From Rhodamnia argentea (lineage: Eukaryota; Streptophyta; Magnoliopsida; Myrtales; Myrtaceae), in the NCBI RefSeq assembly GCF_020921035.1, contig NC_063156.1:7998001-8062000 (forward strand): a DNA stretch of 64,000 bases. Reading direction: 5' to 3'. How positions within the stretch are numbered: position 1 is the stretch's first letter; the number at the start of each line of letters is the position of its first letter. The notes beneath the pieces are model-generated. The model had not been told where the DNA came from and did not search any database. It saw nothing but the letters and a program-made list of their open reading frames with translations. Shown one piece after another: positions 52,001-61,760 of the stretch. The translations under genes and the position numbers were made by a program.

Positions 52001-52289
52001 CATCACCCGCCACGACCTTGACCCGACTTCCTGCGCCGACGAACTTGCTCTGCTGCTTGGGCCACGGGGCAGAGGTGTCTTCCCCTCTGAGAGCCGCGAG
52101 GTATGCTCCTTTGACTTGCGGCTTGACTTCTCTGGCATCGGCGGCAGTGGCGAATGAGGGCTTCACGCGCTTGACAGTCGTTTTCGAGGAGAGAGCGCGG
52201 GCTTCCACATCGGCGACCTGGGAGAGGAAGTCATGATCGGCGTCCTCTCCATCGTCGAGGTGGATGGTTTGCCCGAGTCCTCTCTTCAT
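49030..52289 (-). CDS. GRF zinc-finger protein with tandem CCHC zinc knuckles
   Basis: Probable nucleic-acid-binding protein; GRF fingers bind single-stranded nucleic acid in known proteins such as topoisomerase III and APE2. Minus-strand exons in coding order: 52289-51789, 50771-50571, 49803-49030; 491 codons, all phase 0, GT-AG introns. Domains: acidic N terminus; CCHC knuckle CFKCGKLGHWARDC (107-120); GRF finger 1 (138-177, CPC, KGRRFYKC, CGFFEW) split by intron 1; GRF finger 2 (205-243, CPC, QQFYKC, CGYFKW) split by intron 2; then an array of 48-49-residue repeats from 264. Repeats 1 and 2 have intact CCHC knuckles (C285/C288/H293/C298 in repeat 1). Repeats 3 and 4 have lost two or three of the ligands, and a partial fifth is degenerate. 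Related plant proteins pair GRF and CCHC domains; the long array is unusual. Function is unproven. Confidence 0.88.
49045..49716 (-). repeat. Coding tandem repeat, four units plus a partial fifth
   Basis: In coding order the units are 49716-49570 (147 bp), 49569-49423 (147), 49422-49276 (147), 49275-49132 (144) and a partial 49131-49045. Each full unit encodes KV(H/Y)NSFNY, a Gly/Ser linker, a zinc-knuckle-like core and (L/P)(P/A)APD(Y/N)S. Unit 4 lacks one residue. The lengths keep the frame open throughout, so the array arose by unequal exchange inside one exon. Confidence 0.93.
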
Positions 52290-55200
52290 GGTCTCACCCG
52301 ACGAGAGACTCTGCTGATCGTCTACTTTGTGATTTCGAATCTCCGAAGCCCTCCGGATTGGCGTCGGGTTTTAGCTCCATTTTCTCGCTCATCTTCTTTC
52401 CCGCCCTTTCTTTCCGCGTGTTTTCAATTTTCAAGCGTGCGGTCGTAAATCGCAAGTTGCCCGTACAAACGACTCCGTAAGTTTAGAAAGTATATATTAA
52501 TTTGTTTATTTGCCGAATTTAGAATGTTATACAATTTCAAAAGATTAATATATAAAATTCGGATGTCGATATTTATTGATTTTTCATGTAATTCTACACA
52601 CGCTGCATCATAATGATTTAACAGTAGACTGGGTAATTTTCATCGGATGGATTGTTTTCTTTATTTTTCCTAGTTATTATAATTTTTTTTTGGTAGAAAA
52701 TAAATGTTAAATGAACATTTTGCTATTTTCTCAATAACTTGAATAGATGCTTATTTAAAATTGGCAAAATAAATGAAATTTTGGTTTTTGCTGATGTTGT
52801 CTTGAATTTTATCAAGTCAAGGAAGGCTTGAAGATATGTCAAAATGTTTCTAAAGATTTGGAGGATAATCATTAAAGATTTTTTAGTTAGTTTCTTAAAC
52901 TGGTAAGATCTTTAGGATATCAATCTGAGGATCCTTTTATTTAGCTATTTTGCATCTCTTTAGGCTAAAAAATAAGAAATCGTCTCTCTCCCGTGGATGT
53001 AGGTGGATTTTCGCCGAACCACGTGAATCTCTATATTCTTGATTATTCTTGTTTTTCTTTCTTTTCATCTCATCTAGTTAGAGAGCTCTTCCGTTCATCC
53101 GTTCAACAGTTATCATGCTAAATGCCAATTGGATAATTGATTTTTGTTTCTTATGGCCAGTTTTTCTTCTGCTTTCTCTTCCATTGTGCATGAACTTTGC
53201 AACTTTCCTAAGATTGAAATATCAAGAAAATGTAAGCCCAAGTGATAACCCGTAAATGATAAAATGATATAATGAGAAACATGGAAAAGTTCTAGAGAGA
53301 AAATCCGAATTAGACATGACTCATAATATCAACATGATCAATTTAAAAATTCACATGATTTATTTTAATCCTTTCATCATTGCAATCGGAACTATTAGCA
53401 TATACTTAAGGGACGAGCGGATTCCTAACATTAATTGATATGAACATAGTGACCGCTCGAGACAGACAAAGAACAAGCAGATTCGTAAAATTGTTTGCAA
53501 AAAACAGATGATGGCCAATCGGTAAGCAGAGCTATTCATTTTTGGATCTAAAATTAGTATTTGATTTGCATTCAATCGGAGATTGAGATTCACTAACTCA
53601 CTCACTGTAGTCGACTGGTAAGGTCTCTCATGGATGGAATTTTCAATTGCTCTCGATCATTGTTTTTCGAATTCCGTTGCCCACGAACGTGACATTGGTC
53701 TTCTTAACGTCCACGTACGACTATATTCTCCAAATACTTCCCTCTTTAATGTAGATCACAAACTTGTACATAACAAGAAAGGTGTTAAAAAACATAGGTG
53801 TGAAACATTAATAGCACGCTAGACTGAAAATAGGCATGCACATACATGCATGAGCTCCTCCTAGATTACATCAAAAAATTAGATGTTAGAACTAATGAGA
53901 GAAAAGACTTTGCAAATTACATCTAAGTAGGCTACACGTGCAGGGTTCTTGCAAAGGTTCGTACAAGAGTCGTGAAGTGTGCTCGGCCTTGTAAATTTCT
54001 GACATTAAAAAATATCATTAATTACATAAGCTTTCAGGAATTGTACCACGTAGGTTAACATGACCGAGTCATTGTATGCTATGACTTAAAAGGATTTGCA
54101 AGATTAATCTTTGAACTCGAAGGCTGGGGTTAATATGATAAATTTTAAGGGTGGATGTATTTAAGAAAGCATTTAATACATTCCAGTCTTGAATTAGAGA
54201 CAGAGTATCATTAAGTACATGATAAATTTATGAGTATGAAGTCATTTACCTCCGAGCCAAAAGAATACATGATCCAACCTATGAGACTTAAGGAAAGATG
54301 GAAGGGATCCAATGTTATATCTAATCCTAATCTAGTCGGCGTACGTGAGTCCCTCGACATGCTCATTCCCTCTCAATTTGTGATAAGTTGTTAACACCTA
54401 AATCTTGGAGCTTTATTTAGTTATTTATTGCATAGAAAAACTAGACTCCTAATAAAAAAATGTTATTGATTTTGACTTGCATGGTGAAAGCATTTGCACC
54501 ATTAGTATTTGAAATCATAAAATTGCATTTGAATTAATGGACTGAGGCAATGGGGTTTTTGAGCTTCAATTAGATTAATTGGCCTAAGCCCACGGTGGCC
54601 AAAGCTATGTGTGCCAAGTTAGGAAAATTTGATTTTTCTTGATAAAATTTTGAAACAATGAAGCTGTATATTATCAAGATTTTTGGCCACGTAAAACAAA
54701 AATCGGCATAATCTTCGAGACATGCGTACTTAAAGCCCTCAAGGAAAGAATGTTTGGAAAAATAGTAACTTTGATTTGTGCTGTCTGACACTTTTACCAA
54801 AAATGTTTGGAAGAATTGTAGCATCGTATGATGTGAAGTGTGGGACATTTTTCATAATTGTGTGGTCTCGGAATTGTAATATGCAACCTCTAAATTGTAG
54901 AATTAGAGGAAAGTTATGAATGGTTCTTATAAACTTCCCACAAGAAAAAAAGAAAATTATTCCATAATCATGTATAGATTAACATGGATTATTGGATTTC
55001 ACCATCTTTTGTTTAGTCGGAATGAAATAGTCGGAATGGAATATTTGGTCATGGAAATGATGAATTACCATGTTTAGTAGCACACTGGAATTGGAATACG
55101 AACTTTTTATAATTTGAAAAGATAAATTTGAGCAGAATTCGTGTAGGATTCGTGCAGGGTTTGTGCAAGACTCGTGAAATGTGTCGTGTTGTCAAGTGCT

Positions 55201-57449
55201 TGAATGGGTTCTATTAGGATTTCATTTTAAAAAATCCGATTAAGTTAAAATAATGGATTCAGGATATTTGGATGTTGTCGCAATGGATTTAGTCAACTAA
55301 AGCTAATCGATACGTCGGGGCGGCGACCACAACAATGAAACTAGAAGAACTGTCCATTGCCACCACGAACACCCTCTTTGGTTTCTCGTTCGGCTTGCGT
55401 GTACAGGCTGCATTGCCGCGTTTCCAAACGCAATCCATCATGCCATGTACATCGCAATCACGACTGGTCACCAATGCGCACGTATAGCATGTCCTGGTAT
55501 CCCAAGAAGCTGCACCTGAAGAGCGTCGGCTTTTCCGAGCTGCTCCAAAAAGCCACGGCCCAATGCGTGCTCAGCCTTGCGAAAAATTCTCAATGGTGAT
55601 TTCCTTAGTAAAAAACCCATTGCCCTCGACAGCTGCGTAGCAAGGAAAATGGCATTAAATTTTTTCTAATTTAATTAGGTACAACATGTAACCATATAAG
55701 ATAACATAGCAAAGAGTTACTAGCATAACAACATACATCTAAAATTGATCTGTCGGCCACAAATTTCCCTCCCTAAGATTTTGGCTCAGGGTACAGATTG
55801 CTCGCAAAAAATGGGCGGAGAATAATAAAAGCTACGGTCCAAATTAATTATCCTCATATAACTAAAAGGTAGAACAGAAACTTGAATTTTCCATTTAAGT
55901 GCATACAGGTCACAAGATCCAGTAATTAAAAAAAAAAATCAATGGCGCCATTTTATGCTTTAACTTTAAAGGATGTGCAAGAAAACTCTTTTGAACTTTA
56001 AAATGATTGTGATTCGATAAAGAATAAGGTAAGAATTGCGTAGTAAATAAAGTTATCGCGTATTTTAGAGTCGTTCTTTTTCAGTTTTCGGAAAATTGAA
56101 AATCGGTGTGCACACAAGTCATGTACCAAAGTAACAAATACCTTAGTAGCAAAAAAACAATATAAAAAATTAATGTAAACACCCCAATATCTTGTTTCTA
56201 TATCTAAAGAATATAAGCGCAGATGATAATTTTGTAAACGGTGAAACAAATATCAAGGAACACGAAAACTTCTAGGCAGAAAATCTGAATTAGTCGCCGC
56301 TAACAATATCAATATGGCTGATTTAAAAATTGGCATGAATTTGTTCACTAATATCCTTCTTCCATTGCAACCGAACTTCTTTTCCTTTAATAAGACAAGT
56401 CATTAAGTAAATTTAAAATTCATGTCAAACATATAAAAATAAGAATTGTTATTTATGGTTATATTCGAACTTTGGCTCTTTTACCTCGTGTCATGACAGG
56501 ACAACTCACAAATTTAGAGATTGTCCGGAGTCGCTCTTTGTTTTTTGGTCGGAGTAGCTTTTTAATTTTGACTTTTTTTTTTGTTTCTATTTATCTCATT
56601 TTCACATTACACGTACTTTGACTTTTTTTAATTTTAAATATCTGAAATCTTGATAATATGTAAATGTGGATACGTAAACATTGAAATATTTTATTAGAGT
56701 TTTTTACATTTGAATCATACTGGATAATTTGATGAGAAAGTTAAAGAAACTATTTTTGACTTTTCATGAGTCCCGACTCCCAACAAACAAAGCCCAAGTT
56801 ATAGAAAAATGAATGGTGTTCAGCAATCGGAAAAGAAAATCTTAAAAATTTTCAGTACAGCCACATTTAAAAATTCTAATAAAAATTTTTTAAAAAATCG
56901 GCTTAAACTTAAACAACAGTGTTAATGAGAAATGAAGCATTCAAACCGAATTAACTCGGCCTAATGATTTTTCTGGAATTTTTCCATAACTATAGTCCTT
57001 TTAAATTATCGGAAAAATTTTCGACAAAAAAGAAAAGAAAAGAAATTCCCGGCAAATTTCGTGTACGCTGACGGGCATAGCGCATCTCCTTGCACGTTGA
57101 AAAAGACGCAAGAATGTCCTCGGAAATATACCATACGCAGATATTCCTAGCACGCCTTTGAAGTTTGACGTTTGACCACCACAACAAGATTCCAATCTCA
57201 AGTAAAATTGAATTGCTTCGTACAAATTATGTTCTTTGCATGTCGCTTTCTATTAAACTGATAGAATAAGGCGATAGTTCCTGCCATGCTTGACCACATT
57301 TTGAACTTCGATTCTACGCATAAAGACGCGTTTTTTTGGCTACTTTTCTAATGCACGTATCACGTATTAAACTTGAACTTCTCCTCCCGTCTCATGACTC
57401 CTATAAGAATTTGTGACCGAGCTGAGAAGTCGTGGGAGGAGGAGGCATC
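52290..57449. other. AT-rich gene-poor spacer
   Basis: No gene is supported over about 5 kb. Two diverged direct repeats are visible at about 53225-53400 and 56210-56385 (motifs TCTAGAGAGAAAATCCGAATTA and TCTAGGCAGAAAATCTGAATTA start the comparable part). Two shorter related stretches lie at about 53939-53995 and 55140-55200 (GTGCAGGGTT, TCGTGAA). The block 55290-55615 is more GC-rich than its surroundings and open on both strands, but matches no family I recognise. The last 200 bases should hold the monooxygenase promoter; a TATA-like CTATAAGA is at 57401-57408. Confidence 0.45.
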
Positions 57450-59720
57450 ATGACAGCAGTAGAGGCAGAACATAGAGACATAGTCATTGTTGGTGGCGGC
57501 ATCTGTGGCCTAGCCACTGCACTTGCTCTTCACAGGTTGTTTAGAATCATACCCTTCTCGATCTTGCGGATTTTTCCCGGATTTCCATTTGCCATTTCAC
57601 GGCCGATCTTCGTCCGTGCAAATATTGATGGGAACTAAGTGTTCTTACGCTCATGTTTGTGCAATGCCTGGTTTAACTGGCCGCAGGAAGGGGATTAGCA
57701 GCCTGGTTCTTGAACGGTCGGATGCTCTTCGGGCTACCGGGACAGCTATTGGCATCCAGACTAACGGTTGGCGGGCGCTCGATCAGCTAAGTGTCGGGTC
57801 GAAGCTTAGACAGACTTCACTTCCTCTCAAAGGGTAAGCACCCCCACAGCGAAGTCGGGTCATTCTGCCGCGTTACGGCGAGAACACCACATGAGCATAT
57901 GGGACTTCACCTAAGAGTGGCCTTTTCTTCTTGTCTTGTTTTTTGCATAAGACTTCACTTCCTCTCAAAGTCTTGGGCACTAAGCCTTGTATTTAAGCAG
58001 GATCGTCACGCTATCCTAACAATAACGTCACGAAATAATTGGAATTTTCCTGTTCGGAACACTGAGTGTTTATACGTGGAAATTAACGAAAGTTGCGTCT
58101 GTGTCGCCAGATTTCGCGATGTGTCGGTCAACAATACTACAGTGAAGGAGGTTCCTGTCGGGTATGCTCTTGTTCTTTCTCCCTCTCTCTTTCTATCCGT
58201 ACCGTGCTTCCTTTCGCTTGGGACTTTTGGCAATAGCAAAATCAACAGGAACAAAAGTACCTTCTAAAATTCAGCTGAACTGCAAATGCTGTTCGCGATA
58301 TGAATTATGCTGAAATGTCCTGCAGATACTCTCGTGTTGATTGAACCAATCTGCAGAATTAGGATGTGGACTGACATTATATATGTCATATAAGAGATTG
58401 TTGAAACCGGAGTGAACGGGGTAATGGATGCTCGGTCAAAACTAAGTTTTCCTTTCCTTCTTGATTGCTCAGGCTTGGAGAAGCACGATGCTTGAGACGC
58501 AGCGTTCTCTTGGAAGCTTTGGCCGGTGATCTACCAAGCGGGACGGTACGCTTCGGAAGCCACCTGCTAGACATCGAAATGGATCCTGAAACTTCGTATC
58601 CTATCCTTCGGCTACAAGGCGGCAGCGTCATCAAAGCAAAGGTATCCCACTTCGAATATCATGATCAGTGCATTTAGACAGGAAAGCATGATCGAAGGCG
58701 GATAGGATACCGTTAGAATATCTCTGAAATTGAAACAACTGAGTGATCAGTCTCTCAATGTGGATTTCGCAGGTCGTGATCGGATGCGACGGAGTGAACT
58801 CCGAGGTCGCTAACTTCTTAGGTTTGAGGCCTCCAAGAATGTCCCCCACATGCAATGTGAGGGGCTTCGCAATTTATCCGGATGGGCACGGTTACCCTCA
58901 CGACTTCGTCACGATAAACTATAATCGTGTTTTTCTCGGAAGAATCCCCCTCGATGAGAAGTCGGTCTACTGGTTCATAGCTCGGCCTTGGACACATCAA
59001 GGTAACTCCTTTTCTCACGCCGTTCTCTTCCAAGATTCACATAGTCCTCGACATTCTTTTTGACTGGTTTTTTTTTGGGGATAGCCATGTTGCCTTCAAC
59101 TTCGTTATAGTTTGTTGATCAGCAAATTTGCCGTAGAAATCTCTGTTTGATGATAGCTAAGCAAACTCAATCTTGCGATGATTTTGTGTCATCATTTGAC
59201 AGATTCAACCATCTCAAAGAACTCTGACCTGATCAAGCGATCGACCATGGAATCGATGCTTGGCTTCCCAGCAGAAATTCTGGAGATGATCGAGAAGAGC
59301 GAGCCCGATTCGTTGTCCCTGACAGGCACGAGGTACCGTGCGCCGTGGGACGTACTATTTGGGAGCTTTAGGAAAGGAACTGTGACCGTTGCTGGGGATG
59401 CCATGCACGCGATGGGCCCGTTCCTAGGACAAGGCGGGTCTGCCGCGTTGGAAGATGCGATTGTGATGGCTCGATGCTTAGCGCCGCATATGACTTCCCT
59501 AGACCACGGGGAATTAAGCAAGGAAAGAATAGGAGGTGCATTGGACAGTTATATAACCGAAAGGAGGATGAGGCTGGTCCGGTTGTCTGCGAAGACTTAC
59601 ACTATCGGGTCGCTGCTCGAGTCGACCTCACTGGTTGTGAAATTGATCTGCATTTTGGTGATAGTTTTGTTCTTCCGAGACCGGCTCGGCCACACGCGAT
59701 ACGACTGCGGTCGACTGTGA
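57450..59720 (+). CDS. FAD-dependent monooxygenase, plant MO1/MO2 type
   Basis: Group A flavoprotein monooxygenase related to salicylate hydroxylase-like plant proteins (MO1, MO2, CTF2A). Exons: 57450-57535, 57687-57833, 58111-58161, 58473-58641, 58773-59001, 59203-59720; 399 codons, near the family length. Diagnostic motifs: dinucleotide-binding GGGICG at residues 15-20, followed by an acidic residue at the end of the second strand (VLERSDALR); DG motif GCDGVNS at 155-161; GD motif AGDAMHAMGPFLGQGG from about 291, which binds the FAD ribose. A hydrophobic segment near the C terminus (LVVKLICILVIVLFF) may anchor it to a membrane. The upstream in-frame GTG run has no ATG, so the ATG at 57450 is the start. 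All introns are GT-AG. The substrate is unknown; MO1-type genes are often stress-responsive, which is family knowledge only. Confidence 0.92.
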
Positions 59721-59761
59721 AACCTCGGAACGTTCTTGTTGGTGCTTGTTCTTTGGATGTG

Positions 59762-59772
<11 letters not shown>

Positions 59773-59828
<56 letters not shown>

Positions 59829-60006
59829 ATGACCCGGGGAACCCCCGCACGGCCGGCAGCCGGGGGGTAAACCCTAGGGACAACACGTGCTAGCCACCAC
59901 ACACGTGTCACCGGGTAAGTCACCCCGCGACGCTTACGGGATTCGAACACTCGACCTTTTGCGAGAGGAAGAGTGCGCGAACCAGCGGCGCCACCCAGGT
60001 GGGTGG
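59773..60006 (-). mobile_element. tRNA-derived SINE with target-site duplication
   Basis: Read on the minus strand, the element has an RNA polymerase III A box (TGGCGCCGCTGG, forward 59982-59993) and B box (TGTTCGAATCC, forward 59939-59949) about 32 bp apart, as in tRNA-derived SINEs. A GC-rich body follows, ending in TCATCAAAA and an (AT)n tail that fills 59773-59825. It is flanked by TGTGCTCTGATATAT (59758-59772) and TGTGCTCCGATATAT (60007-60021), a 15-bp target duplication with one mismatch. It lies 37 bp past the monooxygenase stop codon, in antisense orientation, and so probably in that gene's 3' UTR. Confidence 0.85.
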
Positions 60007-60021
60007 TGTGCTCCGATATAT

Positions 60022-60509
60022 TTGATCTGTGTCTTTGGCTGTTTTTTTATTTTTTGGGTCAAATTATCTTTGGCTGTTTGATTAGTGCTGAATTGCTTAT
60101 TCATTCGAATTCCGTTTTCTCTGATACAAAGATTGACTCCGGCGACTGAGAGAGGGCATTTCTATACCACCGCCAGGCTAAATCGTGGCAAGGTCGTCGG
60201 GCCAATCATACTGCCGACGATCAAGAACCGATGATGATCGTCTCTCGTCCGACGGCGCTCGTTTCGGGTTTAGTCCACAGAATAGTAGAAAGGCCCACGA
60301 ATGAGAGGTTGCTCGTATGCTTTTGCGTGTTGATAGATGTACTCTCGGTAACATATGCCCTCCAAAACCGGATGCATCAATGAGATTATTCAGTCATTAT
60401 ATTTTACAGACATTTAATTCAGGAAATTTATATTTATTAAACAATGAGAGTACTCGTGACTTCACCCGCTATCAACGAACCCACTTTTCGTCATGCTTAT
60501 TATTCGGAA
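60022..60509. other. Intergenic, no gene seen
   Basis: Downstream flank of the SINE. Only short frames and no recognised domain. Confidence 0.4.
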
Positions 60510-60960
60510 AAATTACCAAAAAAGTCCTAAACACTGCTCCTGTTTAGTCCTAAACCTTTCAATTTGGCTAATTTAGTCTAAATCTTTTGATGATATGCCA
60601 ATATTGAATACGATCAATTTTAATTGGAAATTATTAACATGAATGCCGACTATATAATTTGTCAATTTAAACCTTCTGATAACTTGCTAATCTAGCCAAT
60701 TTGGCGAGAAATCGCCGATGTGGACGTTGGTCATCCTATGTGACACGATCGGCACCGACGGGCATATTTTTTTGTAATTTTTAAAACAAAATTCTGAAAT
60801 TTTCCCCTTTTTCATTTTTTTTTGTTACTTTCCTTTTGCTGGTCCGTGGTATCTGCGATGACTAGTGGGTGTTGCCGACCACGGATAAGGGCGTCGCAGC
60901 CCAGCTTGCCTCACTTAAACAATGAGAAGAAAGAAAAGAAAAGAAGATGGAAGAAACATT
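60510..60960. mobile_element. Left half of a Mutator-like inverted-repeat element
   Basis: It begins GGAAAAATTACCAAAAAAGTCC, the same terminus as the element at 13230. It continues with AT-rich sequence of the same style (CAATTTGGCTAATTTAG, CGATGTGGACGTTGG) and enters a GC-richer stretch at about 60838-60910. No matching right arm is found before unrelated sequence begins, so it appears truncated. Confidence 0.55.
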
Positions 60961-61019
60961 AATAACTTGCAAATATTGTCAATGTTAGCATTGATCATGT
61001 CATGTACGAGAGAAGTCAA

Positions 61020-61166
61020 ATAGGTGGGTCGGGTCGGGTCGAATATGGTATGACCCATATTGATCTATTTGACATGTTTTGACCCATATTCATACAATGG
61101 AAATTCAATGACTCATACCTGCTCCGTCCCACACCCCACCCACCCAACCCGTATTGACACCTCGGT
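61020..61166. mobile_element. Possible hAT-type MITE fragment
   Basis: Both ends carry G-rich subterminal-style sequence in opposite orientation: AGGTGGGTCGGGTCGGGTCG at about 61022-61041, and on the complementary strand AGGTGTCAATACGGGTTGGG ending near 61164. Repeats of TGACCCATATT lie between them. This matches the usual look of small hAT-related elements, but no target duplication was identified. Confidence 0.35.
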
Positions 61167-61478
61167 GCTTCTTCGCCGCCACCCCCTCCCGCCCGCTTGA
61201 GCCACCCGCCTGCCCACCCGCTCGCCCGCCGCCGTCGCCGGCCGGATCATAGTCGGTGAATGCTTTTTATACAAGTTCTTCATAAGGTACACACCAAGTT
61301 TTTACCTTCCATATCCTGCATCCGACATCCACTGATAGGTACCCATGGATACTCTGCTGTACCCTCTTTTCATTGTCTTGCGGTAGATTCTGCTGGCGGT
61401 TTCTCGAATTGAACTAAGATCCCGAGAGCTTGTGGGTGTTTGTGTGTGAGTATGAGGAAGAGGGAGGAGATCTACCCC

Positions 61479-61528
61479 CATGTCCATGGCCGCTCCTCAG
61501 CCCCGACGTCCCGATCGCTCCGCAGCTG
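61479..61528 (+). other. Possible first exon of an interrupted gene
   Basis: ATG at 61479 gives a short basic, proline-rich start (MSMAAPQPRRPDRSAA) followed by a good GT donor (CTG|GTACGT at about 61529). The sequence after it, pyrimidine-rich with no coding domain, resembles a first intron. The hAT element starting at 61761 would then sit in that intron. No second exon is visible in the window, so this is weak. Confidence 0.2.
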
Positions 61529-61760
61529 GTACGTCCCTAATCTTCACCTCCCTCAATTTGATCTCTTGATTCTTCTCAGCGTCAGCCTCTGTTCATCTGG
61601 TGGCATGATCCGTGAACCTAATTCCACCCCTTTTGCGCCAGATCTCTTGCCCCGTGATCTTGTGGGAGAGCTTCATGTGGCTCAGACATTCTGCGACTCA
61701 GTGTTCTGTTCCCGAGAAGCCGAATTTGACTGCAGAAATTTTGAACAGCTTACCTGGAAC

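Noticed and set aside
59597-59950. Minus-strand frames with a long Ile-Tyr run
   Set aside because: The run is translation of the (AT)n tail of the SINE.
59930-60006. A functional tRNA gene
   Set aside because: A and B boxes are present but the sequence does not fold as a full tRNA with paired acceptor stem, and the flanking target duplication and tail identify a SINE.
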